From 2-01-FULL-49-22 sp964585885 (lineage in GTDB: Bacteria; Patescibacteriota; Saccharimonadia; Saccharimonadales; UBA10212): a stretch of DNA of 64,000 bases. This document shows positions 41,281 to 49,998 of this stretch, piece by piece. Under the pieces are notes generated by a model. It was not told the origin of the DNA. It searched no databases and worked only from the letters and a program-made list of their open reading frames with translations. The stretch spans positions 62,001 to 126,000 of the forward strand of contig CAZPFQ010000001.1 of the NCBI GenBank assembly GCA_964585885.1, read 5' to 3'. A program made the position numbers and the translations under genes. Each line of letters starts with the position of its first letter. The first letter of the stretch is position 1.

Positions 41281-42228
41281 CTATAGCTCCAACTCGGCCA
41301 TCTTCTCTTTTACTTCTTCGAGAGCTTTGTTGCCGAAACCTTTCAAGTCGCGTAATTCGGCTTCGCTCAACGATAGCAAGTCTTTAATCGTGTGGATTTC
41401 GTTATTGACCAAAGCGTTGGTGGTCCGAGCACTCAAATTCAAATCTTCGATTGACGTCATCAATTCCGCAGGCTCGTCTGATTCTTCGCCTATTAGAGGG
41501 CTCTCTTGGACGCTGCTTAGCGAACCGGTGGTCTCGACGCTGGTCTGGCCCGCTAGAGCTGAATATTGACTGACGAGTATGGCAGAGGCTTCCTCGAAAG
41601 CATCTCGAGGTGTCAAGGAGCCATCAGTAGTAACGGTGAGCAGTAATTTGTCTAAGTCTGTGATCTGCCCTACTCGAGTATTTTCAACTTTGTATCTCAC
41701 TCGAAGAACCGGCGTGAACAAAGCGTCGAGCAGTATCATGTCTGAAAGTTTCTTGCCTGCTGCTTGCTCGTCAAGCGCTCTGTAGCCACGGCCCGTTTCA
41801 ACCATGATTTCGACATTAATCGAAGCTTTGGGATCATCTATAGTGCAAATTATTTGATCCGGATTCACAAGCTCCACATCGGCATTGAGCTGGAGATCCT
41901 TGGCCTTCACTACACTTTTGCCTTTTTTACTTAGGCTCAAAACCTGGGCTTCATCGCTGTAGACTTTAAAGCGAATCGATTTAAGGTTGAGCATCATGGC
42001 TACAACATCTTCCTTTACTCCTGGGATTGTTGTGAACTCATGGCTGACTCCGTCTATACGGAACCCAGTGACTGCCGCGCCGGCGATACTTGAGAGTAGT
42101 ACTCGCCGCAGGCTGTTACCTAGAGTCATACCGTAACCACTTTGAAGGGGTTCGACTGTGAAAGTCGCTGTCCTGTCGTCGTGGTCGGTCACTGTTGATA
42201 GTGTTGGTGTGTGGATTGCGTTACTCAT
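41281..42228 (-). CDS. rpoA: RNA polymerase alpha subunit
   Basis: 315 aa. N-terminal dimerisation domain with the typical QSGYGMTLGNSLRRVLLSS and GYR; C-terminal domain with SARTTNALVNNEIHTIKDLL and LSEAELRDLKGFGNKALEE, which binds UP elements and activators. An AAGGAGG sequence lies upstream, but about 15 bases before the ATG, further than usual. In the standard S4-rpoA-L17 order. Confidence 0.98.
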   Translation of the reverse strand: MSNAIHTPTLSTVTDHDDRTATFTVEPLQSGYGMTLGNSLRRVLLSSIAGAAVTGFRIDGVSHEFTTIPGVKEDVVAMMLNLKSIRFKVYSDEAQVLSLSKKGKSVVKAKDLQLNADVELVNPDQIICTIDDPKASINVEIMVETGRGYRALDEQAAGKKLSDMILLDALFTPVLRVRYKVENTRVGQITDLDKLLLTVTTDGSLTPRDAFEEASAILVSQYSALAGQTSVETTGSLSSVQESPLIGEESDEPAELMTSIEDLNLSARTTNALVNNEIHTIKDLLSLSEAELRDLKGFGNKALEEVKEKMAELEL

Positions 42229-42248
42229 AATATTTAGTTATTTCCTCC

Positions 42249-42866
42249 TTAACGTGAATAGTACTCAATTATTAATTGCTCTTTAATGTCAGGCTCAGCG
42301 TCTTCACGGTTAGGCAAAGCACTGACCTTCATTTCGACCTTCTTGCGGTCAACTTTCAGCCACTGTGGGATATTGGCGGGAGAGGGGCTGAGGTCGTCTA
42401 TGTGCTTAAAGTACTCATTGGATTTGCTGTGGTCTCTTAAGCTAATCGCATCACCGATATCAAGCCTAATGGAAGGAATATCTATCCGGCGTCCATTTAG
42501 CATAAAGTGCCCGTGTGTAACTAGCTGGCGTGCTGCTCGTCGAGAAGTTGCAAACCCTCCTCTGTAGATAGCATTATCGAGCCGTCTTTCCAAAAATTCC
42601 AGCATCTTGTCCCCCGATTGGCCGGTCGCTCGCGAGGCTTCGGCGATAAGCTTGGCAAATTGGCGTTCGAGTAAGCCATACAGCCGTTTAACTTTCTGTT
42701 TCTCTCTTAACTGAAGAGAGTATTGGCTGGATTTAATCCGTCGATTGGATCGGCCGTGCTGGCCTGGTATTGTTGAGCGCTTGACCAATGCCTTGTGGGC
42801 TTTGGGATGAAGCGCATAACCTTCTCGGCGTGATCTCTTTACAATTGGTTCCAAATCTCTTGCCAT
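42249..42866 (-). CDS. rpsD: 30S ribosomal protein S4 (zinc-free form)
   Basis: 205 aa. N-terminal segment without the four zinc-binding Cys (C-minus form), GQHGRSNRRIKSSQYSLQL, then the S4 RNA-binding domain with LERRLDNAIYRGGFATSRRAARQ and VTHGHFMLNGR. Primary 16S binder, and a translational repressor in other bacteria. Lies between rpsK and rpoA. Confidence 0.98.
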   Translation of the reverse strand: MARDLEPIVKRSRREGYALHPKAHKALVKRSTIPGQHGRSNRRIKSSQYSLQLREKQKVKRLYGLLERQFAKLIAEASRATGQSGDKMLEFLERRLDNAIYRGGFATSRRAARQLVTHGHFMLNGRRIDIPSIRLDIGDAISLRDHSKSNEYFKHIDDLSPSPANIPQWLKVDRKKVEMKVSALPNREDAEPDIKEQLIIEYYSR

Positions 42867-42871
42867 AATAG

Positions 42872-43315
42872 TTATCCTCTTTTCGGTCTACGAACCCTAA
42901 CGCCGCCGTGGGCGATGGTCGTTACGTCCTTTACGCTGTCAATATCGATATTTTGGCTGGATAAAGTACGTATGGCGGCTTCCCTGCCCATGCCGACACC
43001 TTTTACGAAAACATCTACTTTGCTCACACCGTATGACTGCTTGGCATTTGTAATAGCTCTTTCCGCGGCTATCTGGGCAGCGTAGGCGGTACCTTTTTTC
43101 GATCCCCGAAATCCGCTGCTACCGGCGCTAGACGTCGTTAGAACATTGCCGTTTGTATCGGTCACATTGATGATTGTGTTGTTAAAAGACGCCAAAACGT
43201 GCACTTGTCCTCTGGGTACAGCCCGTCGGGCCTTTTTTTTCCTACGCTTCTTGGGAGCCTGTTCAACCTCAGCGGCTTGGGCTTCTTCGGATATCTTTAG
43301 TTCTTCTTCAGCCAT
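42872..43315 (-). CDS. rpsK: 30S ribosomal protein S11
   Basis: 147 aa; about 20 residues longer at the N-terminus than usual (acidic, then a KKRRKKKARR stretch). Core QVHVLASFNNTIINVTDTNGN, SSAGSSGFRGSKKGTAYAAQ and the end HGGVRVRRPKRG are typical. Part of the S13-S11-S4 assembly group. Confidence 0.97.
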   Translation of the reverse strand: MAEEELKISEEAQAAEVEQAPKKRRKKKARRAVPRGQVHVLASFNNTIINVTDTNGNVLTTSSAGSSGFRGSKKGTAYAAQIAAERAITNAKQSYGVSKVDVFVKGVGMGREAAIRTLSSQNIDIDSVKDVTTIAHGGVRVRRPKRG

Positions 43316-43325
43316 AGTTCTTACC

Positions 43326-43712
43326 TTAAGTCTTCGCTGGAGCTTTCTTAGCTGTCCCGCCGACCGTTATTTTTTTGCCTCGCTTGGTTCGGGCGTTAGT
43401 TCGTGTTCTCTGACCACGTACTGGCAGACTGGATGTGTGACGCAGGCCTCTATAGGCATTAATGTCGCGCAGACGTTTTATATTTCCGGTCACGACTCGT
43501 TGGAGTTCACCCTCAACCGTGTAATCAGCATTGATAACATCCTGGATTTTCGACAACTCGCTACCAGTCAGATTTTTGACTCGGACTGTCGGGTCAATTC
43601 CGGATGTTTTTAGGATATCGTGGCTGGTTTTTGGGCCAATCCCATATATGTAGGTAAGGGCAACCCAAACTTGCTTGGAATCCGGAATTGTAACACCAGC
43701 TAACCTCGCCAT
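43326..43712 (-). CDS. rpsM: 30S ribosomal protein S13
   Basis: 128 aa. MARLAGVTIPDSKQVWVALT, YGIGPKTSHDIL, and the C-terminal RGLRHTSSLPVRGQRT, TNARTKRG. Head protein that contacts tRNA and forms intersubunit bridges. Begins two bases after rpmJ. Confidence 0.98.
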   Translation of the reverse strand: MARLAGVTIPDSKQVWVALTYIYGIGPKTSHDILKTSGIDPTVRVKNLTGSELSKIQDVINADYTVEGELQRVVTGNIKRLRDINAYRGLRHTSSLPVRGQRTRTNARTKRGKKITVGGTAKKAPAKT

Positions 43713-43714
43713 GC

Positions 43715-43831
43715 TTAACCCTGCCTCTGTTTATGCTTAGGTTTTTTCTTGTTAATGACATAGAGTCTGCCTTTGCGGCGGACAATAATATCATCGGGAC
43801 TAATTTTTTTGACGCTAGCACGCACTTTCAT
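43715..43831 (-). CDS. rpmJ: 50S ribosomal protein L36 (zinc-free form)
   Basis: 38 aa, read directly from the minus strand from ATG at 43829-43831 to TAA at 43715. It starts MKVRASVKKISPDDIIVRRK and ends KHKQRQG. The usual zinc ligands (three Cys and one His) are missing: the positions read ISPDD and YVINKKKPKHK. Position between infA and rpsM is canonical. Confidence 0.95.
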   Translation of the reverse strand: MKVRASVKKISPDDIIVRRKGRLYVINKKKPKHKQRQG

Positions 43832-43870
43832 GCGGATCACTCCTCTATGCTAAAGCTGTGACACTCTGCT

Positions 43871-44092
43871 TTAATTTTCGCGGTAGGTTATCCGACCCTT
43901 CGTCAGATCGTAAGGTGTCAATTCAACCTTGACGCGGTCGCCTGGGACTAATCGGATGTAGTTCTTCCGCATTCGGCCGGCGACGTGAGCTATAATTACA
44001 TGGCCATTTTCGAGCTCGACTCTGAACTGCGTGCCCGGCAGTGCTTCTGCGATCACACCGCTCAGCTCGATAACCTCTTTTTCCACGGCCAT
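43871..44092 (-). CDS. infA: Translation initiation factor IF-1
   Basis: 73 aa, single OB fold. VEKEVIELSGVIAEALPGTQF, VELENGHVIIAHVAGRMRKNYIR and GDRVKVELTPYDLTKGRITYR match the family throughout. Blocks the A site during initiation. Follows secY directly; adk and map, which usually lie between, are not here. Confidence 0.98.
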   Translation of the reverse strand: MAVEKEVIELSGVIAEALPGTQFRVELENGHVIIAHVAGRMRKNYIRLVPGDRVKVELTPYDLTKGRITYREN

Positions 44093-44141
44093 AAATATAA
44101 CCTGATAATACTACCACGGCCGCTCAGGGGTTGTAAAGGGT

Positions 44142-45665
44142 TTATTTTTTACGATTTCTTTTGGGCCGAGGGATAAAGCGCAAACGACGAGCACCTAAAG
44201 CACCAGTGGCTCCATCCGATTCATAAAAGTAATCGGGCTGCTCATATTGATCGTATGTGATCATAAGGGCTCTGGATTCAACCTGTCGCAATGTCTCAAG
44301 CGATACAGACACCAAGATGAGTATACTCGTACCGCCAATGGCAATATTCTGGTTAATATATATTTGCCCCAAAATCGGCATAACTGCCAATAGGCCCAGT
44401 GCAATAGCTCCAAAAAGCGTCAATCGATTGACGATTTTAGTTAGATATTTCTGAGTCTGGAGTCCCGAACGCACATTAGCGATAAATCCGCCTTGTTTTT
44501 GTAGATTCTCGGCTATCTCTTTAGAGTTAAACGTCACACCAGTGTAAAAGTATGTAAATAATATTACTAGTAAGAAATAGGTTAGCGGGTAGACCCAGGG
44601 TTTCCAACCGCCAGAAGCGAACGTTGAAGCTGAAGGATTCTGAAATAGTTGACTCAGAGACACACCAATTTTTTCTAGGTGGGTTGTAGCTGTTGCCGTT
44701 GCTCCTTGGCCGTGAGTAAGCAACTGTCCGACAAAACTTGGAACACTCAAAAAAGCAACCGCGAATATAATCGGAATAACCCCGGCGGTTATCAACTTTA
44801 CCGGTAGAGTAGTAGTTACACCTCCATACGTACGGTTTCCCTGAACCCTTTTGGCATAATTAACTGTTAATCGGCGCGAAGCTTCATTTAACTTCACCAC
44901 CGCCCATATAAGGAATATGGTCACTACAGACACAATCGCCATTAGCATTGTGCCGTGCTTGCTGAAATTGTGGTTAAATACAACCAATTTATCCGAAGTC
45001 GCAGCCGAGGAAGTCCAGTTGACGCTATGAGTCAATTCGCTGATTAAGCTAGGCAGACGGCTGACTATGCCGACTGTTATTAACAGGGATATACCGTTAC
45101 CGATTGACTTTTCGGTTATTAGCTCGCCCAACCACATCAAAATCATCGAGCCAGTAGTCAGGGCGGCAATCATAAGTACCCATTGTTGCATCGAGGTATT
45201 CGCTGTTATATCACCTATGCCCCCTAGGCTCTGGGCCTCTTGCCTAATAAGGTATATGATGCCGACGGACTGAATGACCGCCAGAGGAAAAGTTAAAATT
45301 CGAGTATATTGGTTTATCTTTTTACGGCCGTACTCCCCCTCTTTGTTCATATTCTCAAGCTTAGGCACGGCTTTTGTCAGTAGCTGCATGATAATAGAAG
45401 CGTTAATGTAAGGGCCTAATCCGACTAGCATTATAGAAAAATTGGCCAGAGCTCCGCCCGAGAGGACATTTAAGAACCCGAGGAGATTATTAGAGCTCGT
45501 TTGAGTATATAAGTTCTCAAGAACCTGTTTTAGGGTGTGGGGGTCAGAAAGTGGGACAGGGATATGTGCCAGGATCCTGAAGACGAGCAACATACCAAGT
45601 ACGGCCAAGATGCGCTTACGCATCTCGCTGTGGCCTAAGGATTTAAGTATTATCCCCCAATTCAT
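44142..45665 (-). CDS. secY: Protein translocase subunit SecY
   Basis: 507 aa against about 440; ten membrane helices. RILAHIPVP in helix 1, GLGPYINASIIMQLL in helix 2 (plug region), GISLLITVGI, and the C-terminal IALGLLAVMP and TSILILVSVSLETLRQVES are conserved. Extra length is mainly in the external loop after helix 7 (about 325-370, Thr/Ser-rich) and the basic tail. Sec channel. A gap of 85 bases before it holds a 15-codon open frame. Confidence 0.96.
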   Translation of the reverse strand: MNWGIILKSLGHSEMRKRILAVLGMLLVFRILAHIPVPLSDPHTLKQVLENLYTQTSSNNLLGFLNVLSGGALANFSIMLVGLGPYINASIIMQLLTKAVPKLENMNKEGEYGRKKINQYTRILTFPLAVIQSVGIIYLIRQEAQSLGGIGDITANTSMQQWVLMIAALTTGSMILMWLGELITEKSIGNGISLLITVGIVSRLPSLISELTHSVNWTSSAATSDKLVVFNHNFSKHGTMLMAIVSVVTIFLIWAVVKLNEASRRLTVNYAKRVQGNRTYGGVTTTLPVKLITAGVIPIIFAVAFLSVPSFVGQLLTHGQGATATATTHLEKIGVSLSQLFQNPSASTFASGGWKPWVYPLTYFLLVILFTYFYTGVTFNSKEIAENLQKQGGFIANVRSGLQTQKYLTKIVNRLTLFGAIALGLLAVMPILGQIYINQNIAIGGTSILILVSVSLETLRQVESRALMITYDQYEQPDYFYESDGATGALGARRLRFIPRPKRNRKK

Positions 45666-45678
45666 ATACGATTAAGTC

Positions 45679-45726
45679 CTAGCGAGCCGGCTCAAAGATC
45701 TTTTCGAAAACGGCTTTTTCCCTCAT
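45679..45726 (-). CDS. Possible 15-aa leader peptide upstream of secY
   Basis: ATG at 45724-45726 to TAG at 45679: MREKAVFEKIFEPAR. AGGG lies nine bases before the ATG, and a TATACT box lies at 45739-45744. It ends 13 bases before the secY start. It could be a leader peptide regulating secY or chance; no family is recognised. Confidence 0.25.
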   Translation of the reverse strand: MREKAVFEKIFEPAR

Positions 45727-45750
45727 TAATTTAACCCTAGTATATCAGCA

Positions 45751-46221
45751 TCAAGCAGAGCTTTTTGACTTTTTAGGACGTGCTTGGCGCGTAGTCTTGA
45801 CGAAACTACCGCCGGCTTTTTGAACAGCAACCGAAGCGTTAGACGAAATCGATTGCAGCCTAACTGTTTTTTTAGTCTTTACTTCCCCCTTTAGGAGTAG
45901 TTTCACGCTGGTGAATGGGTTATCAACTAGGCCGTTTTCGAAAAGCGCTTGATTATCTACAATAGTTTTTTTAATAGAATCTAATTGGCCAGTATAGACA
46001 ACGTCTACGGGCTTTTTAATAGAGCGAAAACCACGTAAATGAGGCAGGCGCATATAGAGGGGCATTTGCCCGCCCTCGAATCCGGGCCTGACTCCGCCAC
46101 TTTTACGCGCGCCTTGCCCCTTAGTGCCCCGGCCGGCTGTTTTACCTTTACCAGCACTGATACCGCGTCCTATACGAGCAGCCTGCCTTTGTTTTTTTAT
46201 AGTCAGCTCGTTATATTTCAT
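45751..46221 (-). CDS. rplO: 50S ribosomal protein L15
   Basis: 156 aa. RQAARIGRGISAGKGKTAGRGTKG-type Gly/Arg/Lys-rich start, GARKSGGVRPGFEGGQMPL and a C-terminal domain with VQKAGGSFVKTTRQ. The start overlaps rpsE by 4 bases, leaving no room for rpmD (L30), which is normally between them; lack of L30 is a known CPR trait. Confidence 0.97.
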   Translation of the reverse strand: MKYNELTIKKQRQAARIGRGISAGKGKTAGRGTKGQGARKSGGVRPGFEGGQMPLYMRLPHLRGFRSIKKPVDVVYTGQLDSIKKTIVDNQALFENGLVDNPFTSVKLLLKGEVKTKKTVRLQSISSNASVAVQKAGGSFVKTTRQARPKKSKSSA

Positions 46222-46763
46222 AGCTTCACCTTTTTTTCATCTATTTTTAGCTTTGTTTTCGTCACTCCTGGAGAGCGACTAATCCAGTCCTTTGCCGGAA
46301 CCATTTTCTGAAGAGCCGTGAGTGTTGCGTATGCAACGTTTGCTTTGTTGTTTGAACCAACGGATTTAGATAGTGCGTTCTCAACACCAATAACTTCGAG
46401 TATCGTACGCACTACTCCGCCGGCAATGATTCCAGTGCCTGGGGCCGCTGGAAAAAGCAAGATTCTAGCTCCCGAAACTTTGCCTTCAACTTCGTGCGTC
46501 AGAGTACCGCGATGTAAGGGCAACTTGATGAGATTTTTCTTAGCGACATCTGTGGCTTTATTAATTGCGGCCGTTACGTCGGCGCCTTTATTGATGCCGA
46601 TACCAACCGAGCCTTTGTGGTCACCCACCACCACCAATGCCTGAAAGCGAAAACGCCGGCCGCCCTTAACTACGCGGGCAACTCGGTTGATAAAAACAAC
46701 ACGTTCGTCATACTTTTTTTCATCAGCAATCCCAATTGGCGCTCGTGTATTACGTTGATTCAT
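46218..46763 (-). CDS. rpsE: 30S ribosomal protein S5
   Basis: 181 aa. VVFINRVARVVKGGRRFRFQALVV-type dsRNA-binding start, GDHKGSVGIGINKGADV, and PAAPGTGIIAGGVVRTILE in the C-terminal domain. Involved in decoding fidelity. Ends overlapping rplO. Confidence 0.98.
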   Translation of the reverse strand: MNQRNTRAPIGIADEKKYDERVVFINRVARVVKGGRRFRFQALVVVGDHKGSVGIGINKGADVTAAINKATDVAKKNLIKLPLHRGTLTHEVEGKVSGARILLFPAAPGTGIIAGGVVRTILEVIGVENALSKSVGSNNKANVAYATLTALQKMVPAKDWISRSPGVTKTKLKIDEKKVKL

Positions 46764-46764
46764 G

Positions 46765-47124
46765 TTAAAAATTCAAGCCTCCTTGCCTGGCTGCATCGGC
46801 CAAGCTTTTTATTCTGCCGTGATAAATTCTTGAGCCGCTATCAAGAACAACTTTGCCAATCTTGGCCTTAGTGGCCTTTTTGGCTATATCGGCCCCTACC
46901 CACTCAGCTGCTTGTGTCATGGAGCCTTCCTGCGCGCGACCGATAGTAGTTGAAGAGACCAGAGTTTTACCACTGCTGTCATCGATTATCTGAGCGCTAA
47001 TGTGCTTATTAGAAATATGAACGCTTAGGCGTGCTCTCTGGCTATGGTTATATATCCCGCGCCTGGTCCTAACACGACGCCTGGCGGCTACGCTCTGCTT
47101 ATGGGCAAGCGAATCAGTACTCAT
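46765..47124 (-). CDS. rplR: 50S ribosomal protein L18
   Basis: 119 aa. RRRVRTRRGIYNHSQRARLSV, HISNKHISAQIIDDSSGKTLVS and VVLDSGSRIYHGRIKSLADAARQGGL; binds 5S rRNA. One base gaps on both sides (rplF before, rpsE after). Confidence 0.97.
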   Translation of the reverse strand: MSTDSLAHKQSVAARRRVRTRRGIYNHSQRARLSVHISNKHISAQIIDDSSGKTLVSSTTIGRAQEGSMTQAAEWVGADIAKKATKAKIGKVVLDSGSRIYHGRIKSLADAARQGGLNF

Positions 47125-47667
47125 CTATGCAGCCTCCTTGCCGCTCTTACCGCTCTTGCGGAGGATTTGTTCGTCGACATATTTAATGCCTTTACCCTTG
47201 TACGGTTCCGGCTTCTTCAAGGCTCTAATTTCAGCCGCAACTTGTCCAACTTGCTGCTTGCTAATTCCACTTATGGTAATGATGTTTTGATCAACTGAGG
47301 CATTTACACCTTCAGGCAGTTTATAAATTACATCGTGCGAGAAACCAAGGCTAAAGCGCAGTTCTTGGCCTTGGGTTGCTACCCGATAACCGACGCCGTT
47401 AAGTTCGAGTTTGCGCTCAAATCCCTGGCTGACGCCATCTACCATATTCTTTATTAATGATCTTATGAGGCCATGTCTTGAGCGGTTGTATCTTTCGTCG
47501 TCTTCACGGCTTACCACAACTTCATTGTCTTTAACATCAACCTTGATGCCGTTCAGAATCTGCTGTTGAAGTTCCCCTTTGGGACCGTTTGCAATAACCA
47601 TACCGCGCTCAATAGAAACCTTAACGCCGCTAGGTAGTTTTATTGGCTGTTTGCCAATCCGGCTCAT
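47125..47667 (-). CDS. rplF: 50S ribosomal protein L6
   Basis: 180 aa, two L6 domains. MSRIGKQPIKLPSGV start; second domain with NGVGYRVATQGQELRFSLGFSH and KKPEPYKGKGIKYVDEQI. Binds near the sarcin-ricin loop, where EF-G acts. Confidence 0.98.
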   Translation of the reverse strand: MSRIGKQPIKLPSGVKVSIERGMVIANGPKGELQQQILNGIKVDVKDNEVVVSREDDERYNRSRHGLIRSLIKNMVDGVSQGFERKLELNGVGYRVATQGQELRFSLGFSHDVIYKLPEGVNASVDQNIITISGISKQQVGQVAAEIRALKKPEPYKGKGIKYVDEQILRKSGKSGKEAA

Positions 47668-47668
47668 A

Positions 47669-48064
47669 CTAATAGACCTCGCATATTAACTCGCCACCCA
47701 ATTTGCTCTTTTTGGCCTCAACACCAGACATCATACCCTTAGACGTAGAAATGACAACAATACCGCGTCCGCGCCTAACGGTAGGAATCTCTTTGGCCTC
47801 TACGTAGACGCGCCGTCCGGGACGGCTGAGCCGTTTGATTTCAGTTATTGTGGACGGTTGGCCAGCGATAGCTATCTCTATATCTAGTGATTTTCGACCT
47901 TCGACTTCTCTAACCTTAGCTGACTTAATGTAGCCATTGTCCACCAAAATTTTTGCGACAGCCTCCTTGACCTTAGAGTGTGGCATTTCAACGCTATGTT
48001 TATTAACCATCGCGGCGTTTCGGATCCGGCTAAACATGTCACTAATTGGATCTGTAGATACCAT
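47669..48064 (-). CDS. rpsH: 30S ribosomal protein S8
   Basis: 131 aa. DPISDMFSRIRNAAMVNK start, SRPGRRVYVEAKEIP and the end RRGRGIVVISTSKGMMSG. Central-domain 16S binder; translational regulator of the spc operon in E. coli. One base gap from rplF. Confidence 0.98.
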   Translation of the reverse strand: MVSTDPISDMFSRIRNAAMVNKHSVEMPHSKVKEAVAKILVDNGYIKSAKVREVEGRKSLDIEIAIAGQPSTITEIKRLSRPGRRVYVEAKEIPTVRRGRGIVVISTSKGMMSGVEAKKSKLGGELICEVY

Positions 48065-48066
48065 AA

Positions 48067-48336
48067 TTACCAGCTACTCTTCGTTACACCAGGAATCTCG
48101 CCTCTCGACGCATATTCTCGGAAAGTTATCCGGCTAAGCCCGAATTGCCTCATATAGCCTCGCGGTCGACCGGTTATAGGGTCTCGGTTTTTACGTCTCG
48201 TGGGACTCGAGTTTCGTGGCAATCGCGCCAACCCATCAAGGTCGCCTGCGGCCTTTAGCTCAGCCCTTTTTACGGCGTACTTATCTATCATTTTTCGACG
48301 CTTGGTATCTCGCGCAATATTAGATTTCTTAGCCAT
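48067..48336 (-). CDS. rpsN: 30S ribosomal protein S14 (long, zinc-free form)
   Basis: 89 aa. MAKKSNIARDTKRRKMIDKY start, LARLPRNSSPTRRKNRD, and GRPRGYMRQFGLSRITFRE. The CxxC pairs of the short zinc form are absent. Adjoins rplE and rpsH. Confidence 0.98.
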   Translation of the reverse strand: MAKKSNIARDTKRRKMIDKYAVKRAELKAAGDLDGLARLPRNSSPTRRKNRDPITGRPRGYMRQFGLSRITFREYASRGEIPGVTKSSW

Positions 48337-48918
48337 TTAGTTATTCTCCTTTTCAAATGGTAAACCAAGCTTTTCCAGCAAGGCCCGTGAATGCTGCAAC
48401 TTGAGTGAGTCGATTACGAAGGTCACTTGTATCCCGTGTGGAGTGGAGGTGTCTTCAAAGCTCAACTCCGGAAAAACTGACTGATCCGTAAATCCAAGAT
48501 TATAATTGCCTTCTTTATCAAATGAGCGGCCGCTAACACCGTGAAAGTCGCGAAGGCGCGGTAGCACCAAATTTATTAGTCGGTCGGCAAACTCGTACAT
48601 TCTATCACCCCTTAAAGTGGCCTTCAAGCCGATCTTGCTGCCTTCACGAAGTTTAAACGATGCAATTGATACCTTGGCGGTTGTTTCGATAGGTTGTTGC
48701 GCCGAAATTTTCCGCAATGTATTGGCCGCAACTTCTAGAAGCTTCTTTTCGTCTTTGGCACGCCCGAGTCCTACGCTTAAAACAATCTTCTTGAGTTTGG
48801 GGACCTGGTTAATATTGTCGAGTTTAAGTTCGGTTTTTAACTCTTCCGCATACTTTTGGCTATAGGTAGTCTTAAGGCGAGACGAATACGACGGTTTATT
48901 GGCGGTTTGCGTCGTCAT
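48337..48918 (-). CDS. rplE: 50S ribosomal protein L5
   Basis: 193 aa. NINQVPKLKKIVLSVGLGRA, FKLREGSKIGLKATLRGDRMYEF, LPRLRDFHGVSGRSFD and GIQVTFVID. Binds 5S rRNA. The start overlaps rplX by 4 bases. Confidence 0.98.
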   Translation of the reverse strand: MTTQTANKPSYSSRLKTTYSQKYAEELKTELKLDNINQVPKLKKIVLSVGLGRAKDEKKLLEVAANTLRKISAQQPIETTAKVSIASFKLREGSKIGLKATLRGDRMYEFADRLINLVLPRLRDFHGVSGRSFDKEGNYNLGFTDQSVFPELSFEDTSTPHGIQVTFVIDSLKLQHSRALLEKLGLPFEKENN

Positions 48919-49244
48919 TTTATCTCCTTCATCGAAGATTTAACCATACGCTTTTTGGTGCCAGCCTCATCGGTCTTGTAGACAACGCGAGACGGCTTCT
49001 TGGATGTTGAGTCTATAATACCCACCTTGGAGACCCAAATGGGCTTTGTGATCTCTACAATACCGCCTCGAGGATTGGCTTTTGTCGGTTTGTAGTGTCG
49101 CTTCACTACGTTTATCCCATCTACAGTGACTTTATTTGACTTCGGGTAGACAGCCAGTACTTTTCCGGTTTTTCCAGTGTGCTTGCCACTACGAACCACC
49201 ACGGTGTCGCCCTTTTTTAGCCTAATCTTGTATGTAGTTATCAT
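48915..49244 (-). CDS. rplX: 50S ribosomal protein L24
   Basis: 109 aa. KOW motif in RLKKGDTVVVRSGKHTGKTGKVL, then GINVVKRHYKPTKANPRGGIVE. Assembly-initiator protein. Four-base overlaps with rplN and rplE. Confidence 0.97.
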   Translation of the reverse strand: MITTYKIRLKKGDTVVVRSGKHTGKTGKVLAVYPKSNKVTVDGINVVKRHYKPTKANPRGGIVEITKPIWVSKVGIIDSTSKKPSRVVYKTDEAGTKKRMVKSSMKEIK

Positions 49245-49612
49245 AGGACCTCCGGCGCCAGAGATATTATGCGGCTGAAGCCACTTTCGCGCAGTTCACG
49301 CGGTACCGGTCCGAATATCCTAGTGCCACGCGGTGTTTTTCCGTCTTCTGCTAGAACCACAGCGGCATTATCATCAAACTTGATCGTTGAACCGTCTTTC
49401 CTGAGTAGCGGGTTCTTGGTCCTAACTATCACAGCACGTACTACTGTTTTACGTTTGACGCCACCAGTTGGGTTGGCCGTCTTAACGCTAGCAACGATAG
49501 TATCTCCAACTCGGGCATAGCGCCGGCGAGTGCCGCCGAGTACTCGTATACACTGCAGGCTTCTAGCACCGCTATTATCTGTCGCTACCAATTTAGTCTC
49601 CTGCTGTATCAT
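49241..49612 (-). CDS. rplN: 50S ribosomal protein L14
   Basis: 123 aa. MIQQETKLVATDNSGARSLQ, VLGGTRRRYARVGD, VVRTKNP-type centre and GTRIFGPVPRELRE. Intersubunit face. Four-base overlaps with both neighbours. Confidence 0.98.
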   Translation of the reverse strand: MIQQETKLVATDNSGARSLQCIRVLGGTRRRYARVGDTIVASVKTANPTGGVKRKTVVRAVIVRTKNPLLRKDGSTIKFDDNAAVVLAEDGKTPRGTRIFGPVPRELRESGFSRIISLAPEVL

Positions 49613-49998
49613 TTCTTAGCCTCATTCGTAGATTTATCGCCAGTTTTTTTCGACGTAGTTTTTTGGCCATTGGGTTTTTTAGGCTCAGCTGGCTTTTGCT
49701 TTTGTTGAATCTCTTCCAGCGGTACGTCGGCGGCGGCATCGGCTTCTTGAAAACGAGCCGATGATTTCTCAACTATCTTAAGGAGCATGAAGCGCTTTCG
49801 AGCACTCAAAGGGCGCGATTCCTCTATAACGACAGTGTCCCCGACACTAGCTTCATTAGACTGGTCGTGGGCCATAAATTTTTGGTCACGCGTGTACTTC
49901 TTGCGATACAGAGGATGTGTTTTAGACATCTCAACCTTTACTACAATGGTTTTATTATTCTTATCGCTGACAACTACACCCGTAATTTGGCGGCTCAC
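49609..49998 (-). CDS. rpsQ: 30S ribosomal protein S17 with C-terminal extension
   Basis: 129 aa against about 85. OB-fold core with GVVVSDKNNKTIVVKVE, HPLYRKKYTRDQKFMAHD and SVGDTVVIEESRPLS ends at about residue 80; the last 45 residues are a Lys/Pro/Gln-rich tail. Four-base overlaps with rpmC and rplN. Confidence 0.96.
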   Translation of the reverse strand: MSRQITGVVVSDKNNKTIVVKVEMSKTHPLYRKKYTRDQKFMAHDQSNEASVGDTVVIEESRPLSARKRFMLLKIVEKSSARFQEADAAADVPLEEIQQKQKPAEPKKPNGQKTTSKKTGDKSTNEAKK

